Shown one piece after another: positions 40,309 to 49,356 of a stretch of DNA of 64,000 nucleotides. Under the pieces are notes generated by a model. The model was not told where the DNA came from and did no database searches. It saw nothing but the letters and a program-made list of their open reading frames with translations. Both the position numbers and the translations under genes were made by a program. Origin of the DNA: Exilibacterium tricleocarpae (GTDB taxonomy: Bacteria; Pseudomonadota; Gammaproteobacteria; Pseudomonadales; Cellvibrionaceae); contig NZ_ML660109.1 in the NCBI RefSeq assembly GCF_007004655.1, forward strand, positions 48,569 to 112,568, given 5' to 3'. Every line of letters begins with the position of its first letter. The stretch's first letter is position 1.

Positions 40309-41400
40309 TTAACTGTTTGAGTTCGCCGCGCGCGTGGTCGCGGTGACTGCGCGGCTGCGTTCGGTATCGATCAGCGCCCGCTTGCGCTCTGTGCCCCAGC
40401 GGTAGCCGCCAAGCGAACCGTCGCTGCGCAACACCCGGTGGCAGGGGATCAGCAGCGCAATATTGTTGGCGCCACAGGCATTGGCGACGGCGCGCGCGGA
40501 CTTGGGTGCGCCCATACCCCGGGCCACTTCGGTGTAGCTGGCCACTGCGCCCTCGGGCACGCTCATCAGAAAGCGCCAGACCCGCATCTGAAAAGCGGTG
40601 CCGTTTAAATGCAGCGGCGGTGCGGGTGCCGGGCTGCCCCGGTCGAGGTGGTGGTTCAGGGCGTCGATCCACTGGTTGAGGGCGGGGGCGGATTCCGCCG
40701 CCGACCGGCTCAAGGTCGCGTTGGGGTATTCGTGCTGCAACGCGGCGGTAAGGGCGGCCTCGCCGGCGCCGAAGTGCACAAAGCAGACCCCGCGATCGGT
40801 CGCCGCCATCAACAGATGTCCCAGGGTGGTGGTGCGGATGGCGTAGGCAATGGTCTCGCCTTTGCCGCCATCCCGGTAAGCCGAAGGCGTCATACCCAGG
40901 TGCCCGTCGACCTGTTCGTAGATGCGGCTGGTGGAACCGAAGCCGGCCGCGAAGATCGCCTCAGTGACATCGCTACCGTGGCGCAGCGATGTTCTGAATT
41001 GGTTCAGGCGCGCCGCGTTCTGGTATTGCTTGGGCGATACGCCGTAAGCGGACTTGAAGCGGCGCTGCAGGTGTGAGGTGCTGAGCTTGAACTCCCGCGC
41101 CAGTCGCGCCAGTGACAGCGTCTCATCGACGTGGGTGTCGATAAAGTCGGCCACCGCGGCCATGGCTTCGGACGACTGCCGCTGCGGTTGACATTTTAGG
41201 CAGGGCCGCAGGCCGGCGGCGGCTGCCGCGGCGGCCGAGGGATAAAAGCGCACATTTTCCGGTTTCGCCCGCCGCGACGGGCAGGAGGGGCGGCAGTAAA
41301 CGCCGGTGGTTACGACGCCGAAAAAAAACCGCCCGTCGAAGCTGGCGTCACGATTTTCGAGTGCGCGCCAGCAATCCTTTTCACTGAGGTTGTCGAACAT
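40309..41400 (-). CDS. ada: Bifunctional Ada: methylated-DNA repair protein and activator
   Basis: A 363-residue full-length Ada from ATG 41400. Cys36, Cys40, Cys67 and Cys70 bind zinc; Cys36 accepts methyl groups from phosphotriesters. An AraC-type helix-turn-helix region follows ('LSTSHLQRRFKSAYGVSPKQ'). The C-terminal alkyltransferase domain has Cys320 in 'IPCHRV', which takes methyl from O6-methylguanine. Methylated Ada activates its own operon, here with the oxygenase gene downstream. Confidence 0.96.
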   Translation of the reverse strand: MFDNLSEKDCWRALENRDASFDGRFFFGVVTTGVYCRPSCPSRRAKPENVRFYPSAAAAAAAGLRPCLKCQPQRQSSEAMAAVADFIDTHVDETLSLARLAREFKLSTSHLQRRFKSAYGVSPKQYQNAARLNQFRTSLRHGSDVTEAIFAAGFGSTSRIYEQVDGHLGMTPSAYRDGGKGETIAYAIRTTTLGHLLMAATDRGVCFVHFGAGEAALTAALQHEYPNATLSRSAAESAPALNQWIDALNHHLDRGSPAPAPPLHLNGTAFQMRVWRFLMSVPEGAVASYTEVARGMGAPKSARAVANACGANNIALLIPCHRVLRSDGSLGGYRWGTERKRALIDTERSRAVTATTRAANSNS

Positions 41401-41779
41401 GGTGTCAGGCCTCCGCCCGCAGCGGGTGGCAGTCAAGCCACCGGTGAGTATTGTAAACTAAGTCGGGTCGGGGTGAACTTTAGGGCGGTGGGCCGCTGGC
41501 TGCACTCCGTTTCTTGCGTTGTTATTCTTATCCATTTGCCGGCATACAGATTCCGGGAGATAAAACCATCCAGAGGCAGACCTACCTCCGGTATTTTTAA
41601 TCAAGATCAATAAGTATCGTATAGGGTCGACAGACTGTTCCACCGCCAAAAGTAGGCGCCTTCAGCGAGTGTGATTACGCCAAACCTTCAGCGGGCGACA
41701 GACTGACCCTATAGACAAAAGTGGCTGGTTATCACTGCGTTTGTGGACGGCATGGCTGCCGCCCGGGGCGACGGAGATT
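41401..41779. other. Spacer with partial copy of the 50.4-kb repeat
   Basis: No gene. Bases 41570-41586 (CCAGAGGCAGACCTACC) are identical to 50463-50479, and the following 20 bases are related. A near-FNR site TTAATCAAGATCAA lies at 41595-41608 but is part of this repeat. The promoter of ada should be near 41401-41460. Confidence 0.6.
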
Positions 41780-43183
41780 TTACTCCCGAAAATCCTCATC
41801 CATTTCCGCAACCAGATAAACAAAGGCCGCATAGGCCGCAACGTTCTGCGCCAGCTTAGCCGGATCGATTTTGTCCAGTGTGTCGTTCGGCGTGTGGTGC
41901 AGATCGAAGTAATCCCAGCCGTTTTGCAACAACGTTACCACCGGTACCCCCGCTTCGCGCACGTATTTCATATCCGGTCCGCCGCTGGCCTCGTTGTTGC
42001 CCGGCCCGATACCAAGCGGCAGCAGCACGTCTCCAATAGCCTTGGCAACAGGCAGTTTTGCCTCTGCGATACGGGTGTCAAAGCGCCAGATTTTATCGGC
42101 CCCAAAGTCGGACTCGGTGCCGACGATATGGTTTTCCAGTTCGCGGCTATGGGCCTCGGCATAGGCTTTGGCACCGACCAGTCCCACCTCCTCGGCACCG
42201 AAATATACCACGCGGATGGTGCGCTTGGGGGCGCGGCGCAGGTTGTCCATGATGACTTTGGCGGCGCCGGTCACAATGCCGACCCCGGCGCCGTCATCCA
42301 CCGCCCCGGTGCCCTGGTCCCAGGAATCGAGGTGGGCACCGATCAGTACAATTTCATCGGGCCGTTCCCGGCCCGGAATTTCGGCGATCACATTACCCGA
42401 CGGGGCGCGGGCCTGGGTTTGCGGGGTCAATGTCAGCCGCAACCGCAACGGCTCGTCGCGACTCAGGGCGCGTGCCAACTGGTCCGCATCCGGGGCGGAC
42501 AAGGCTGCAGAGGGTACGCTTGGCCCGACGCTTGTATCGGTGATTGCCTTCATCTGGCCGGTATGTGCAAAGCGGTGACTGGACGTGCCAACGGAGCGGA
42601 TTAAAGCGCCCACCGCGCCGGCTTTATGGGCTGCAAAGGCGGTCTCCCGCCGCTTTTGCACCGCCACGCCGTAGCCCGAACCGTCCTGCGTGCGGGTCAT
42701 GACCTGATCGACAAAGACGATCTTGCCGCGCAAACTGCCTGCGCGCACCGCCTGCAGCGCCGCCAGTGACGGGAAGGAGACCAGGTCGCCCTCCACCCCT
42801 TCGGGCGGGGTGGCCACGCTGCCGCCGAGAGTGGTGATATACAGGGGTTGGGGGAAGGGCGAGGTGATTTCCGCCTTCTCGACACCGCGCTGCCACAGGG
42901 GCACTTCAAAGGGTTCTATGCGCACATTTTTGAAACCGAGCTGTTTCAATTTCTTCACTGCCCAGTCCCGGGCGCGGGCCTCGGCCTCGGTGCCGGCCAG
43001 GCGCGGCCCGATTTCGGTGGTCAGAGACTCGACCAAGTCATAGGCGGTGGTATCCTGCAGGGCCGTCGCCGCCAGTTTTTCAGCGGTTTGCCGCATTTTC
43101 GGGGTGACTATCTCAGCCTCGGCGAGACCGGCTGCAGGCATCCAGAGCAGATTACACAGTAAAGCGGCGATAAAAAAGCGCAT
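41780..43183 (-). CDS. Exported M28 family zinc peptidase
   Basis: A 467-residue protein with a signal peptide (1-21). A PA-type insert (about 115-240) precedes the catalytic core. Zinc ligands are seen in 'LIGAHLDSWDQGTGAVDDGA' (His and Asp), 'VYFGAEEVGLVGAKAY' (Glu-Glu pair), 'ESDFGADK' (Asp) and 'DLHHTPNDTLDKI' (His). The order matches bacterial aminopeptidases/carboxypeptidase Q-like M28 enzymes of the periplasm. It is monocistronic. Confidence 0.93.
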   Translation of the reverse strand: MRFFIAALLCNLLWMPAAGLAEAEIVTPKMRQTAEKLAATALQDTTAYDLVESLTTEIGPRLAGTEAEARARDWAVKKLKQLGFKNVRIEPFEVPLWQRGVEKAEITSPFPQPLYITTLGGSVATPPEGVEGDLVSFPSLAALQAVRAGSLRGKIVFVDQVMTRTQDGSGYGVAVQKRRETAFAAHKAGAVGALIRSVGTSSHRFAHTGQMKAITDTSVGPSVPSAALSAPDADQLARALSRDEPLRLRLTLTPQTQARAPSGNVIAEIPGRERPDEIVLIGAHLDSWDQGTGAVDDGAGVGIVTGAAKVIMDNLRRAPKRTIRVVYFGAEEVGLVGAKAYAEAHSRELENHIVGTESDFGADKIWRFDTRIAEAKLPVAKAIGDVLLPLGIGPGNNEASGGPDMKYVREAGVPVVTLLQNGWDYFDLHHTPNDTLDKIDPAKLAQNVAAYAAFVYLVAEMDEDFRE

Positions 43184-43516
43184 GATGCATCCTGTCGATA
43201 GGTGGGTGGATGGAAAGCGGAATGATTCTATCTAGACGAAGGAGAATTGGAAAGCCGCAGATTAGTACTGTGCCGCATCTAGATACATGCCGCTTGAGAG
43301 CTGTGGTCTCTTTGGTCAGTGTTCAGGGCCCCCGCACTGTGTCAATAGACTGGTTGACTTGTCTCTCATGGTTGAGGTGCTGGTTATCGGACCTTAAAAC
43401 TACCGGGGCAGTATGCGAACTATTGATACTGATCTTTCAATGGTGCCCGGGCGGCTCTGCTCCGAAGCCATCATCATAATCAGGTGAATTATCCGGTAGG
43501 ACTATACCGGAGGTCG
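43184..43516. other. Intergenic spacer, no gene seen
   Basis: 333 bp between two leftward genes. Composition is nearer 50 percent GC than the flanks. I see no gene, repeat or clear hairpin; it may be decayed sequence. Confidence 0.4.
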
Positions 43517-43825
43517 CTACGAATCGTCTTTTTTCCTTGTTATTCTTTTCTCAATAGCCGCTTCGTGTTTCATGCGCGTGTTGTGAATTCGCAATGCCAT
43601 AGTCACATAGAATCTGTCCTCTTCACTTGCATTGAAATTTTTAAACCAATCTACCCACTCTGTGATATTTTCTCCAAAATTCTTTTTTGTAATGTGATGT
43701 AGCTGGTTTATTAAATGGCTTTTATCCTCTTCCAGTTTCTTTTTTGATTCCCTCACATCTGCACATGCCATTATGAGGTCGACAATAAGTTGGGCTACCT
43801 GTTCTGATTCGAGGTTTAAGCTCAT
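43517..43825 (-). CDS. Hypothetical small helical protein
   Basis: A 102-residue, highly charged protein ('ACADVRESKKKLEEDKSHLI', 'ITEWVDWFKNFNASEEDRFY'). It is AT-richer than its neighbours, which suggests recent transfer or weak constraint. No family is recognised. ATG at 43825 follows a TTG codon; no strong ribosome-binding site is visible. Confidence 0.45.
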   Translation of the reverse strand: MSLNLESEQVAQLIVDLIMACADVRESKKKLEEDKSHLINQLHHITKKNFGENITEWVDWFKNFNASEEDRFYVTMALRIHNTRMKHEAAIEKRITRKKDDS

Positions 43826-43896
43826 CAACGGCCGTCGTTATATCCACCGGCATATGGCGGACTTTTTGGCCACCGCAACGAGAACAAGGCTATTCG

Positions 43897-45177
43897 TTAA
43901 TCAGACCGGCCCCGGACCACGGCCCTCTCAATCACATCCAGGCGATCCTGCCCCCAGGCCACTGTGGCACCAAATTTAAAGCAGGGCACACCCCACTGTC
44001 CGAGGGTAAACAGTTCCGCCAGGTTGGCATCCGCCCAACTGCGCCACTCGTCGCGGTGCAGCAGCGGCTTGGCTTTATCCCAGTCGAGGCCGGTGCGGGC
44101 CAAAATGGTTTTCAGGCCGGCATCGGTCTCTGAGCGGATACCGTCGCGGTTGACCGCGCGGGCGTAGTTCAGCAGATAGGGCACCGCTTTACCCGCCGAC
44201 CTGGCGTACTCAAACAGCGCGTAGCAGCGCTCGGTGCCGGCTCCCAACGGATCGGCGACAAAGCCGTAGTCGATACCGAACTTGCGCGCCTCGCGTTTGG
44301 TGTCGAGAAAGATATACCACTTTTTTGCCGGCGGCACCGCCATGCCCCGCATCAACATCGGCAGTACCGGTTTGATTTCCAGTGTGAGCCGGTAATGTGC
44401 CGCCAGGGCGACCGCCCGCTCCAGACCCAGATAGGAGTAGGGGCTGCGAATGGAGAAGTAAACCAGCAGCGGCGGTTGCTGTGCGGCGCCCGGTTGCCCG
44501 TGGCGACAGAAGTCCCGGTAGGTGCGATCGAAGTCGACCCGCGCGCGTCCGTCCGCCGCCAGCCCCAGGGCGTTGAGGCGCCGCTCCAGATGATCGAGGC
44601 GGTCGAGACCCCAGTACCATTCGCCACCGTAATACAACATGGCGCTCATATAGTGGCCGAGTGTCCGGCGTCGTCGTTCGTTGGCACGCAGGCGCTGCGC
44701 CAGGACAGCGCTCAACTGACCTGCCGGCACCGCGCCGGACCAGAACGCATGATAGATATTCAGGGCGCGCCCGATAAAGTCCGGTTCCGTCTCCGCCGCG
44801 GCCAGCTGCGCCGTGGCAGCGGTTATTGCGGCGGGTGTAAAAGCGGGAGGCCTGGCGGGAAAGGCAAGACCGTATAAGCCCGCCAGGTAAACGCCGTCAC
44901 GGCAGGCGTTTTGTTCCCATTTTCGGTAGTCGGGAAACATCTCCTGCGCCAGCTCCAGCGTGGTGCAACAGCGCAGCCGGCAGGTGAAGCGCTGTTGCAA
45001 TTGCGGCAGCACCTGCAACAACAGGTAGCTGTAGGGATCGTCGATACGCAGGAACACCTCCACGCAGTGGGGCTGCCGCCGCAGTCGACGGCGAATTTCA
45101 TACCCGTATCGCCGGGCCCGCAGTCGCGTGTCACTGCATAAAAAACGTGCTACATATGGGAATAGTTGTTTGCGCAT
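43897..45177 (-). CDS. Tandem DsbA/HCCA-isomerase-like thioredoxin-fold protein
   Basis: A 426-residue protein with two copies of the DsbA-like fold in one chain (about 40-210 and 235-420). Each copy begins with a related motif: 'RIDDPYSYLLLQVL' and 'SIRSPYSYLGLERA'. This D/S-P-Y-S-Y pattern is that of 2-hydroxychromene-2-carboxylate isomerase and kappa-class GST relatives, where the Ser binds glutathione. Neither half has a CxxC, so it is not a thiol oxidase. There is no signal peptide. 'GQWGVPCFKFG' near the end holds the cis-Pro. It is divergent from an AraC regulator that may control it. Confidence 0.85.
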   Translation of the reverse strand: MRKQLFPYVARFLCSDTRLRARRYGYEIRRRLRRQPHCVEVFLRIDDPYSYLLLQVLPQLQQRFTCRLRCCTTLELAQEMFPDYRKWEQNACRDGVYLAGLYGLAFPARPPAFTPAAITAATAQLAAAETEPDFIGRALNIYHAFWSGAVPAGQLSAVLAQRLRANERRRRTLGHYMSAMLYYGGEWYWGLDRLDHLERRLNALGLAADGRARVDFDRTYRDFCRHGQPGAAQQPPLLVYFSIRSPYSYLGLERAVALAAHYRLTLEIKPVLPMLMRGMAVPPAKKWYIFLDTKREARKFGIDYGFVADPLGAGTERCYALFEYARSAGKAVPYLLNYARAVNRDGIRSETDAGLKTILARTGLDWDKAKPLLHRDEWRSWADANLAELFTLGQWGVPCFKFGATVAWGQDRLDVIERAVVRGRSD

Positions 45178-45211
45178 TCAGTCTTCCTGCTTATAAGGGC
45201 TACGCATCTAG

Positions 45212-45229
45212 TGACACCGGTCACAGATA
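45212..45229. promoter_or_regulatory. Dyad site in the divergent promoter region
   Basis: TGACACCGGTCACAGATA includes a TGAC..GTCA dyad and matches 16 of 18 bases at 5315-5332. It lies 35 bp upstream of the DsbA-like gene and 74 bp upstream of the AraC gene. Confidence 0.3.
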
Positions 45230-45302
45230 CCCACTTCGGTTGCTCAGTTTACTTGCCGGGGGTAAAGGGATAAGTGTAATCTAGGTCAACCGCTGGTCAT
45301 AT

Positions 45303-46352
45303 ATGGCCATTACATCGATAGGCGAGGCACTGATTATTATGCGGGCTTCCTTTGGCACTAGTGACGCGGTGCTGCCGACGTTTTATACGGCGACCCTGGT
45401 GCGCTGGCTGATCGACGAGGGCCACACCGAGGCGGCACTGCTCGAGAACACCGGGCTGACTCTGGCATTGCTGGAAAACCCCGACGACTATATTAATTTC
45501 CGCCAACACCGGCAGTTGCTGCTCAACGCCCTGCGTTTGAGCGGCGACCGGCATCTCGGGTTGCAGTTTGGCAGGCGTTTGAATCTCACCTCGATGGGTA
45601 TGATCGGTTATGCCGCCATGAGCCGAGACAGTTTCGTCGAAGCCATAGATACGATTATCACTTACTTCCGTATTCAGGCGCCGCTGGTGGAGATGACGTT
45701 TCGCCGCACCGAGCAGGGCGCCTGCATCGTGATGGATGAGACGCTGGACTACGGCGAGATTCGCGAATTTATGTTCGAGAGTTTTCTGGGCGCAGCCGAT
45801 ACGGTATTTGCCTTCCTGTTGAACGATCGGCAGCCGGTGATCCGCGCGCAGGGTTGTCTGCCCCGGGCGGCCGATTGGGACCGGCACGCGCATCTGTTGC
45901 GCTTCCCGGTCAGTTTCGACCAGCCGCGCAACGCTCTCGAACTGGATGTGCGCTGCCTCGACCTGCCGCTGCCCACCGCCAACCCCATGGCCGCCAAATC
46001 GGCGCAAAAAATCTGTGATGAGCTCCTGGCGCAGGCCGCCGGTCAGAGCGATCTGGCCGGCAAGGTAAGACAGTTGTTACTCGCCCATGTGGGGCGGTTT
46101 CCCAACCTGGAGCAGGCGGCGGCACAACTGTTCATTTCACCGCGCACCCTGCGGCGCAAGCTGCAGCAACTGGACACCACCTATCAGACGGTGTTGGACG
46201 ATACCCGCGAGGGATTGGCGGTGCGCTACCTAACCCAAACCAGAATGTCGGTGCAGCAAATCGCCAGTATGCTCGGCTACACGGATCCCTCAAATTTTGG
46301 CCGCGCGTTTCGCAAGTGGACGGGCAAATCGCCGTCTCAGTATCGCGGCTGA
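45303..46352 (+). CDS. AraC family transcription regulator
   Basis: A 349-residue regulator (ATG at 45339 is an alternative, 337 residues). The N-terminal ligand-binding part, about residues 15-220, is of the Arabinose_bd type seen in OruR/ArgR-like AraC proteins. The C-terminal DNA-binding domain has two helix-turn-helix motifs: 'NLEQAAAQLFISPRTLRRKL' and 'SVQQIASMLGYTDPSNFGRA'. It is divergent from the DsbA/HCCA-like gene, which it may regulate. Confidence 0.9.
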   Translation: MAITSIGEALIIMRASFGTSDAVLPTFYTATLVRWLIDEGHTEAALLENTGLTLALLENPDDYINFRQHRQLLLNALRLSGDRHLGLQFGRRLNLTSMGMIGYAAMSRDSFVEAIDTIITYFRIQAPLVEMTFRRTEQGACIVMDETLDYGEIREFMFESFLGAADTVFAFLLNDRQPVIRAQGCLPRAADWDRHAHLLRFPVSFDQPRNALELDVRCLDLPLPTANPMAAKSAQKICDELLAQAAGQSDLAGKVRQLLLAHVGRFPNLEQAAAQLFISPRTLRRKLQQLDTTYQTVLDDTREGLAVRYLTQTRMSVQQIASMLGYTDPSNFGRAFRKWTGKSPSQYRG

Positions 46353-46437
46353 CGGCGGTATCGCGGTTAACTCAAATATTGACGCTAACTTCGGTATCGG
46401 GGTTGACTTTGTCCTTTCCGGTGCGTAAACCGGGCTC

Positions 46438-47559
46438 ATGAAAATCGTAGCCGACGAGAATATTCCACGGGTACAGGCATTTTTTTCCGGTCTGGGCGAG
46501 GTGACGACCCGGCCCGGTCGGGCGCTGTGTCAGGCCGACGTCCTCGATGCCGATATATTACTGGTGCGCTCGGTGACCCGGGTGGATCGGGCGCTGCTCG
46601 AGGGCAGCCGCGTGGGCTTCGTCGGCAGTTGCACCATCGGTGTCGACCACCTGGACCTCGAGTATCTGCGGGCCGCCGGTATCACTTACGCCAATGCTCC
46701 GGGTTGCAATGCCAATGCCGTGGTGGAGTATGTGTTCAGCGCCCTGTCGGCGCTGGGTGTCGACTGGGGTAAAAAGACAGTAGGCATTATTGGGTGCGGT
46801 GCGGTCGGTGGGGGACTTTATCGGCGCCTGACTGCACTGGGCGTGGCGTGTCGCTGCTATGACCCGCTGTTACCGGCGACCACGAATCCGGCGCTGACCG
46901 ACCTCGACACAGTCCTGCAGGCCGATATCATCAGTATGCACACCCCTTTGACCCGCAGCGGACCTTACCCCAGTTATCACCTGTTGGGCGCGCGGGAACT
47001 GGCCCGACTCAAACCCGGCACCCTGCTGATCAACGCCGGTCGCGGGGCTGCCCTGGATAATCGGGCACTGCTCGAACGCTTGGTTGCGGGGGCGGAGTTG
47101 CAGGTGGTGCTGGATGTCTGGGAGCCCGAGCCGGCGCTGGAGCCGGCTCTCCTGGACCGCATCGCACTGGGAACGCCCCATATCGCCGGTTACAGTATGG
47201 ACGGCAAGGTACGGGGCACTGAGATGGTGTTCGAAGCGCTGTGCCGGTACCTGGGTACCGTCCCGCCGGTTCCCGTAGCGGCGTCTGATGGTGTCGACCG
47301 CCGCCTGCTGATCGATACCGCCGCACCGGCGTTATGGCAGATAGGCGCGGCCGTGCTCCAGGCCTATGATATACGCGAAGACGACCGGCGTTTGCGGCAG
47401 GTAGCGGCCCAGCCTGCAACGCTCGGCCAGGGCTTTGATGCGCTGCGCAGGGACTATCCGGTGCGGCGCGAATTCAAGCATTTTTCCGTGTCTGGCGCCG
47501 GTTTGCAGGCGCCGGTACGCGAGACACTCACAGCGTTGGGATTCGCAGTGATCGGGTAG
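46438..47559 (+). CDS. pdxB: Erythronate-4-phosphate dehydrogenase
   Basis: A 373-residue D-2-hydroxyacid dehydrogenase of the PdxB type, second step of the DXP-dependent pyridoxal phosphate pathway. 'MKIVADENIPRVQAFF' is the typical start. 'TVGIIGCGAVGGGLYRRL' binds NAD, 'LINAGRGAALDNRALL' and 'TPHIAGYSMDGK' carry the catalytic Arg/Glu/His region, and the C-terminal dimer domain specific to PdxB is present ('DYPVRREFKHF'). Confidence 0.96.
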   Translation: MKIVADENIPRVQAFFSGLGEVTTRPGRALCQADVLDADILLVRSVTRVDRALLEGSRVGFVGSCTIGVDHLDLEYLRAAGITYANAPGCNANAVVEYVFSALSALGVDWGKKTVGIIGCGAVGGGLYRRLTALGVACRCYDPLLPATTNPALTDLDTVLQADIISMHTPLTRSGPYPSYHLLGARELARLKPGTLLINAGRGAALDNRALLERLVAGAELQVVLDVWEPEPALEPALLDRIALGTPHIAGYSMDGKVRGTEMVFEALCRYLGTVPPVPVAASDGVDRRLLIDTAAPALWQIGAAVLQAYDIREDDRRLRQVAAQPATLGQGFDALRRDYPVRREFKHFSVSGAGLQAPVRETLTALGFAVIG

Positions 47560-47622
47560 CGAACAACCGGGATCATTGCCGGCCTGTGTGTTCGACGGCT
47601 GCGCTGTAAATGACCCTGCTCG

Positions 47623-47682
47623 ACAGAACCCTACTCGGCGGGACCGCCTCACCGGGCACGGTCCTGCCGAGTAGGTTTCTGT
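47623..47682. repeat. Long hairpin downstream of pdxB
   Basis: Bases 47623-47646 pair with 47659-47682 (22 of 24) around a 12-base loop. No T-tract follows. It looks like a REP-type palindrome; the flanks contain decayed short repeats (TTGACGGAA at 47727 and 47743). Confidence 0.75.
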
Positions 47683-47775
47683 CCGGAACTGCACGTTGCG
47701 GGATTGCATCTTGCGCAACAGCAATTCTTGACGGAATTGTATTTGACGGAACCTATGCCCCACCGACAAAAGAAG

Positions 47776-47803
47776 AAGTCGCCTGGCATCTAGCCGGCGA
47801 CTT
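47776..47803 (-). terminator. Probable terminator of the small leftward gene
   Basis: An eight-base-pair stem AAGTCGCC/GGCGACTT. Read leftward it is followed by CTTCTTTTGT, a fair U-rich tail. Confidence 0.5.
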
Positions 47804-47843
47804 TGGGCACTACCCCAATGTTAGTGGGAGGGAGAAAGCGGGC

Positions 47844-48038
47844 TTATCGGTGGCTGTTGCCTAAGCCCTGATTGTTATAGTCAAGTTCTTGTAACGCCTG
47901 TTCGACCATGGCGTCGGTGATAGGTACTTCGCGGCCGTTGCTATCGATAACGGCACCGCCGCGGTAATCGGTGCGATCGCCGCCGTCCGGTGCTGTCGCG
48001 CGCGGCCGGGTACCTGCATCCCGGTTTGCGTCGGTCAT
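47844..48038 (-). CDS. Small protein resembling the PA1571-type family
   Basis: A 64-residue protein whose second half 'GGAVIDSNGREVPITDAMVE' resembles small Pseudomonas proteins of the PA1571 type, as far as I can recall. The first half is polar and likely disordered. An AGGAGGT site lies just before ATG, which strongly supports translation. Function unknown. Confidence 0.65.
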   Translation of the reverse strand: MTDANRDAGTRPRATAPDGGDRTDYRGGAVIDSNGREVPITDAMVEQALQELDYNNQGLGNSHR

Positions 48039-48213
48039 TGCGGTTTACCTCCTGGCGCTTGGCAATAGTAAACCCCGCCAGATGACAGGCCGGTTAAAGC
48101 CACCGGGTGAAGCTGTTGGGCCGGTGCGAGCGGGCTCCTTTTTGTCAGAGTGTCTATTCAGTATAGGCGCTATTTCGGTTTACACTGGCGCCTTTTTGCC
48201 GGCGCCATTAATT

Positions 48214-49356
48214 ATGTGCGAACGTCTTTTCCGTTTGGGTCTTATTGTCAATCCCCTTGCCGGGGTCGGGGGACCGGCCGGCCTCAAGGGTAGCGACGGT
48301 GCCGCCACCGTAGCGGCGGCGCTGCAGGCGGGTGCCAAGCCGCGCGCCGGCGCCCGCGCTGCCCGCGCCCTGGTCGCCATAAAAGACTACCGTGCTCGCA
48401 TAGCGTTGTTTACCGGCCCCGGCCCGATGGGGGCGGAAGCGGCCATAGCTGCCGGATTTACGCCCCAGGTGGTGGGCAGTGTGCCGCAGGAGGACCGAAC
48501 CTGCGCCGAGGATACCCGCCGTATAGCGCGCGCGCTGCTCGGGCAAGGTGTCGATTTACTGGTTTTTGTGGGTGGCGACGGTACGGCGCGGGATATCTAC
48601 AGCGCCATCGGCTGCGGCCCGCCGGCGCTGGGCGTGCCGGCGGGGGTGAAAATGCATTCCGGCGTCTACGCGGTCTCACCCGAGGCGGCGGGCGAGTTGA
48701 TCAGGCTGATGCTCGAGGCGGACCTGGTGGCCCTGGTGGAGCAGGAGGTGCGCGATATCGATGAGGAGGCTTTTCGCGCCGGGGTCGTCAAGGCCTGCTA
48801 CTACGGTGAGCTGGCGGTACCCGAAGCCGGCGGCTTCCTGCAACAAGTCAAGCAGGGCGGCCGCGAGGTGGAGGAACTGGTGCTGGCCGATATCGCCGCG
48901 GAGATTATCGAGCAGATGCAGGCCGGCACCCTCTACATTATGGGGCCGGGTTCCACCACCCGTGCTGTTATGGAGGAACTCGGCCTGGACAATACCCTGC
49001 TCGGCGTCGATGTGGTGCAGGACGGCCGCCTGCTGGCGGCCGATGTCAACGGCCCGCAACTGGAGCAGATATTGGCCGGCCATGACGGCGAGGTAAAGGC
49101 GGTGATTACCGCCATCGGCGGACAGGGGCATATTATCGGCCGCGGCAATCAGCAGCTTACCCCGGCAGTGTTGCGCCGGGTCGGCAAGGCCAACCTGGTT
49201 GTTATCGCCACCAAGGCCAAGATCAGGGCGCTGCAGGGGCGGCCGCTGCTGGTGGACAGCCACGATCCGCAGTTCGATCGCGAGATGGACGGCTATATCC
49301 GGGTGGTGACCGGCTATCGCGATGCCATTCTCTACCCCGTCGGCCATGCCGGCTGA
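48214..49356 (+). CDS. ATP-NAD kinase family protein
   Basis: A 380-residue protein from ATG 48214. 'RLGLIVNPLAGVGGPAGLKG' is the N-terminal nucleotide loop, and 'FVGGDGTARDIYSA' the GGDGT motif of NAD/diacylglycerol kinase folds. 'ALGVPAGVKMHSGVYAVSP' and 'TLYIMGPGSTTRAVMEELG' are seen in the ATP-NAD kinase-like subfamily that is distinct from NadK. The substrate is uncertain. The next gene overlaps its 3' end. Confidence 0.88.
   Translation: MCERLFRLGLIVNPLAGVGGPAGLKGSDGAATVAAALQAGAKPRAGARAARALVAIKDYRARIALFTGPGPMGAEAAIAAGFTPQVVGSVPQEDRTCAEDTRRIARALLGQGVDLLVFVGGDGTARDIYSAIGCGPPALGVPAGVKMHSGVYAVSPEAAGELIRLMLEADLVALVEQEVRDIDEEAFRAGVVKACYYGELAVPEAGGFLQQVKQGGREVEELVLADIAAEIIEQMQAGTLYIMGPGSTTRAVMEELGLDNTLLGVDVVQDGRLLAADVNGPQLEQILAGHDGEVKAVITAIGGQGHIIGRGNQQLTPAVLRRVGKANLVVIATKAKIRALQGRPLLVDSHDPQFDREMDGYIRVVTGYRDAILYPVGHAG

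Noticed and set aside
41595..41608. Possible second Anr box (TTAATCAAGATCAA)
   Set aside because: One half-site is off consensus, it lies in a repeat-derived spacer, and the related copy near 50.48 kb does not keep it.
47332..47769. Leftward frame over the pdxB end and the hairpin
   Set aside because: Follows decayed repeats and overlaps a secure gene; the weak pentapeptide-like look comes from the repeats.
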